Shown here in pieces: positions 10,324 to 12,535 of a DNA stretch of 12,535 nt (positions are counted from its first letter, which is position 1; every line of letters begins with the position of its first letter). The position numbers and the translations under genes were made by a program. Where the stretch lies: positions 1-12,535 of the forward strand of contig JAEYYZ010000155.1 of assembly GCA_023428185.1 (NCBI GenBank), written 5' to 3'. The stretch is from Actinomycetes bacterium. Its GTDB lineage: Bacteria; Actinomycetota; Actinomycetes; Actinomycetales; Demequinaceae. The notes below the pieces were generated by a model. That model was not told the origin of the DNA. It saw only the letters and a program-made list of their open reading frames with translations, and searched no databases.

Positions 10324-12535
10324 ATGGAAGGTCCCGAAATTCAGTTTGCTGAGGCCGTGATTGACAACGGCAAGTTCGGCAAGCGCACTGTTCGTTTTGA
10401 AACGGGCCGCTTGGCCCAGCAAGCCGCTGGTTGCGCCGTCGCTTACCTCGACGACGACACCATGCTGCTCTCGGCCACCACGGCCGGTAAGCACCCCCGC
10501 GATGGCTTTGACTTCTTCCCGCTCACGGTGGATGTAGAAGAGCGCAGCTATGCGGCAGGCAAGATCCCCGGATCGTTCTTCCGCCGTGAGGGCCGCCCCT
10601 CGACTGAGGCGATCCTCACGTGCCGTCTCATTGACCGCCCGTTGCGCCCCACGTTCGTTTCGGGCTTGCGCAACGAGGTCCAGGTGGTTGTCACCGTCCT
10701 GGCCATCAACCCCGACGACGCCTACGACACCTTGGCCATCAACGCCTCGTCGATGTCCACCCAGCTGTCTGGCCTGCCGTTCTCCGGCCCCATTGCCGGT
10801 GTGCGCATCGCGCTTATCGACGGCCAGTGGGTGGCGTTCCCGCGCTACAGCGAGAAGAGCCGCGCCGTGTTCGACATGGTGGTTGCCGGCCGCATCGCCG
10901 GTGACGACGTTGCGATCATGATGGTGGAGGCCGAGGCGACGGACGACGCCTTTGCCCTCATCTCCGAAGGCGCCCAGGCTCCCACGGAGGCTGTTGTTGC
11001 CGAGGGTCTCGAGGCTGCCAAGCCGTTCTTGCGCGCACTGTGCCAGGCTCAGATCGAGCTCGCAGGCAAGGCCGCCAAGGAAACCAAGGAGTTCCCGCGC
11101 TTCCTTGACTACCAGGACGACGTCTTGGCTGCGGTGTCCGACGCTGCGGCCGCTGATCTCTCGGCGGCTCTGCAGATCGCAGACAAGCAGGAGCGAGAGA
11201 TCCGTCTTGACGAGATCAAGGCTGCTGCGCTGGAGCAGCTCGGCGCCCAGTTCGAGGGCCGTGAAGGCGAGATTAGCGCCGCGGTGCGTTCGCTCACCAA
11301 GAAGGCTGTGCGTCAGCGCATCCTCAAGGATGGTGTGCGCATCGATGGCCGTGGCTTGGCGGACATCCGCCCGGTCTCTGCCGAGGTTGGCGTGATCCCG
11401 CGCGTGCACGGCAGCGCGATCTTTGAGCGCGGCGAGACCCAGATCATGGGTGTCACCACGCTCAACATGCTCAAGATGGAGCAACAGATCGACTCCTTCA
11501 GCCCTGAGACGCACAAGCGCTACATGCACCACTACAACTTCCCGCCCTTCTCCACGGGCGAGACGGGCCGCGTGGGTAGCCCCAAGCGTCGTGAGATTGG
11601 ACACGGTGCGCTTGCTGAGCGTGCCCTGGTTCCGGTACTCCCGTCGCGTGAGGACTTCCCGTACGCGATCCGCCAGGTGTCAGAGGCGTTGGGCTCCAAC
11701 GGCTCCACGTCGATGGGTTCCGTGTGTGCCTCCACGCTCGCGCTGCTCAACGCGGGCGTGCCCCTCAAGGCTCCCGTGGCCGGTATTGCCATGGGCCTTG
11801 TCTCCGACACCGTTGACGGCGAGACCCGCTACGCGGCGCTCACCGACATCCTGGGTGCGGAAGACGCGTTTGGTGACATGGACTTCAAGGTTGCCGGAAC
11901 GTCGGAGTTCATTACTGCGATCCAGCTGGACACCAAGCTGGACGGCATTCCCGCCTCCGTGCTTGCGGGTGCTCTGAACCAGGCCAAGGACGCCCGTCTG
12001 CACATCCTGGGAATCATGCAAGCCGCCATTAGTGAGCCCGACGAGATGAGCCCCTACGCTCCTCGCGTCATCGCAGTGAAGATCCCCGTGGACAAGATCG
12101 GTGAAGTCATTGGCCCCAAGGGCAAGATGATCAACCAGATTCAGGACGACACCGGCGCCGACATCTCCATCGAGGATGACGGCACTGTGTACATCGGCGC
12201 TACTGATGGCCCGTCTGCTGAGGCTGCGCGTGCAGCGGTCAACGCGATCGCTAACCCGCACATGCCTGAGGTGGGCGAACGCTTTGTGGGCACCGTGGTC
12301 AAGACCGTGGCGTTCGGCGCGTTTGTGTCGCTCAGCCCCGGTAAGGATGGCCTGTTGCACATTTCGCAGATCCGCAAGCTTGTGGGCGGTGCCCGCGTGG
12401 AGAATGTCGAGGATGTTCTTGCTGTGGGCCAGAAGGTCCAGGTTGAGATCGCTGAGATTGACCCCCGTGGCAAGCTTTCGCTCGCTGTAGTGGAAGACAA
12501 GGCTGCTGAAGGTGCCGAGGCATCTGAGGAGACGG
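10324..12535 (+). CDS. pnp: Polyribonucleotide nucleotidyltransferase (PNPase), 3' end cut by window edge
   Basis: The frame is open from ATG 10324 to the window end, 737 codons with no stop. Since actinobacterial PNPases are about 735-750 residues, only a few codons are probably missing. The enzyme degrades RNA 3'-5' by phosphorolysis and can add tails, acting as a cytoplasmic trimer in RNA turnover. Visible parts are: first RNase PH domain (about 15-145, with FFRREGRPS and CRLIDRPLRP), the helical linker, second RNase PH domain (about 330-540, with GSNGSTSMGSVC), KH (GPKG at 597-600) and S1 (from about 651, GERFVGTV..GAFV). The catalytic aspartates equivalent to E. coli D486 and D492 are D514 and D520 in AEDAFGDMDFKV. 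The N-terminus MEGPEIQFAEAVIDNG is typical of the phylum. The C-terminal tail turns Glu/Ala-rich. Confidence 0.97.
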   Translation, partial: MEGPEIQFAEAVIDNGKFGKRTVRFETGRLAQQAAGCAVAYLDDDTMLLSATTAGKHPRDGFDFFPLTVDVEERSYAAGKIPGSFFRREGRPSTEAILTCRLIDRPLRPTFVSGLRNEVQVVVTVLAINPDDAYDTLAINASSMSTQLSGLPFSGPIAGVRIALIDGQWVAFPRYSEKSRAVFDMVVAGRIAGDDVAIMMVEAEATDDAFALISEGAQAPTEAVVAEGLEAAKPFLRALCQAQIELAGKAAKETKEFPRFLDYQDDVLAAVSDAAAADLSAALQIADKQEREIRLDEIKAAALEQLGAQFEGREGEISAAVRSLTKKAVRQRILKDGVRIDGRGLADIRPVSAEVGVIPRVHGSAIFERGETQIMGVTTLNMLKMEQQIDSFSPETHKRYMHHYNFPPFSTGETGRVGSPKRREIGHGALAERALVPVLPSREDFPYAIRQVSEALGSNGSTSMGSVCASTLALLNAGVPLKAPVAGIAMGLVSDTVDGETRYAALTDILGAEDAFGDMDFKVAGTSEFITAIQLDTKLDGIPASVLAGALNQAKDARLHILGIMQAAISEPDEMSPYAPRVIAVKIPVDKIGEVIGPKGKMINQIQDDTGADISIEDDGTVYIGATDGPSAEAARAAVNAIANPHMPEVGERFVGTVVKTVAFGAFVSLSPGKDGLLHISQIRKLVGGARVENVEDVLAVGQKVQVEIAEIDPRGKLSLAVVEDKAAEGAEASEET

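Noticed and set aside
10270..11604. 444-codon open frame on the minus strand
   Set aside because: It is antisense to pnp, whose catalytic and domain motifs read cleanly in the plus strand from 10324. The antisense translation has no family features.

Overview
This window comes from a high-GC Gram-positive bacterium (Actinomycetota). The signs are the high-GC coding bias, frequent GTG starts (rimP, infB, truB and rpsO), a 337-residue NusA without extra C-terminal repeats, an 892-residue IF2 with a long Pro/Ala/Gly linker, and the gene order proS / (lipoprotein, opposite strand) / rimP-nusA-ylxR-infB-rbfA-truB-ribF / rpsO / pnp. The direct rbfA-truB junction, with no nrnA-like gene between them, and the DUF4439-like lipoprotein between proS and rimP suggest an order such as Micrococcales. 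That placement is inference from remembered gene order; no species is identified.

Layout: 1-489 is the 3' end of proS. Facing it, with stop codons overlapping by 4 bases, is a ferritin-like (DUF4439-type) lipoprotein gene at 486-1469 on the minus strand. A short divergent intergenic region then opens the translation/transcription operon: rimP (1578-2072), nusA (2074-3087), ylxR (3112-3426), infB (3552-6230), rbfA (6230-6670), truB (6672-7622) and ribF (7627-8601). Most junctions are overlapping or within a few bases; the exception is a structured 125-base leader before infB.

After ribF the window becomes less ordinary. A 166-bp near-palindrome (8612-8777) lies between ribF and a small cupin gene (8899-9231). 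Three 23-bp repeat units (9247-9315) lie just upstream of the rpsO promoter. rpsO (9419-9688) is followed by a strong terminator (9721-9774). The 635-base rpsO-pnp gap holds no convincing gene. It has one inverted repeat copy (9821-9837), seven tandem 23/24-bp units (9894-10057), a likely pnp promoter (10112-10117), and a roughly 200-base leader ending in a hairpin that contains the pnp ribosome-binding site (10293-10313). pnp begins at 10324 and runs off the right edge, probably only a few codons before its stop.

The genes share a theme: ribosome assembly (RimP, RbfA, S15), translation initiation (IF2), transcription elongation/antitermination (NusA), tRNA charging and modification (ProRS, TruB), RNA turnover (PNPase, YlxR/RnpM-type protein) and flavin cofactor supply (RibF). 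I see no defence system, CRISPR, tRNA, rRNA or transposase. The points most worth following up are the non-coding structures around infB, ribF, rpsO and pnp.
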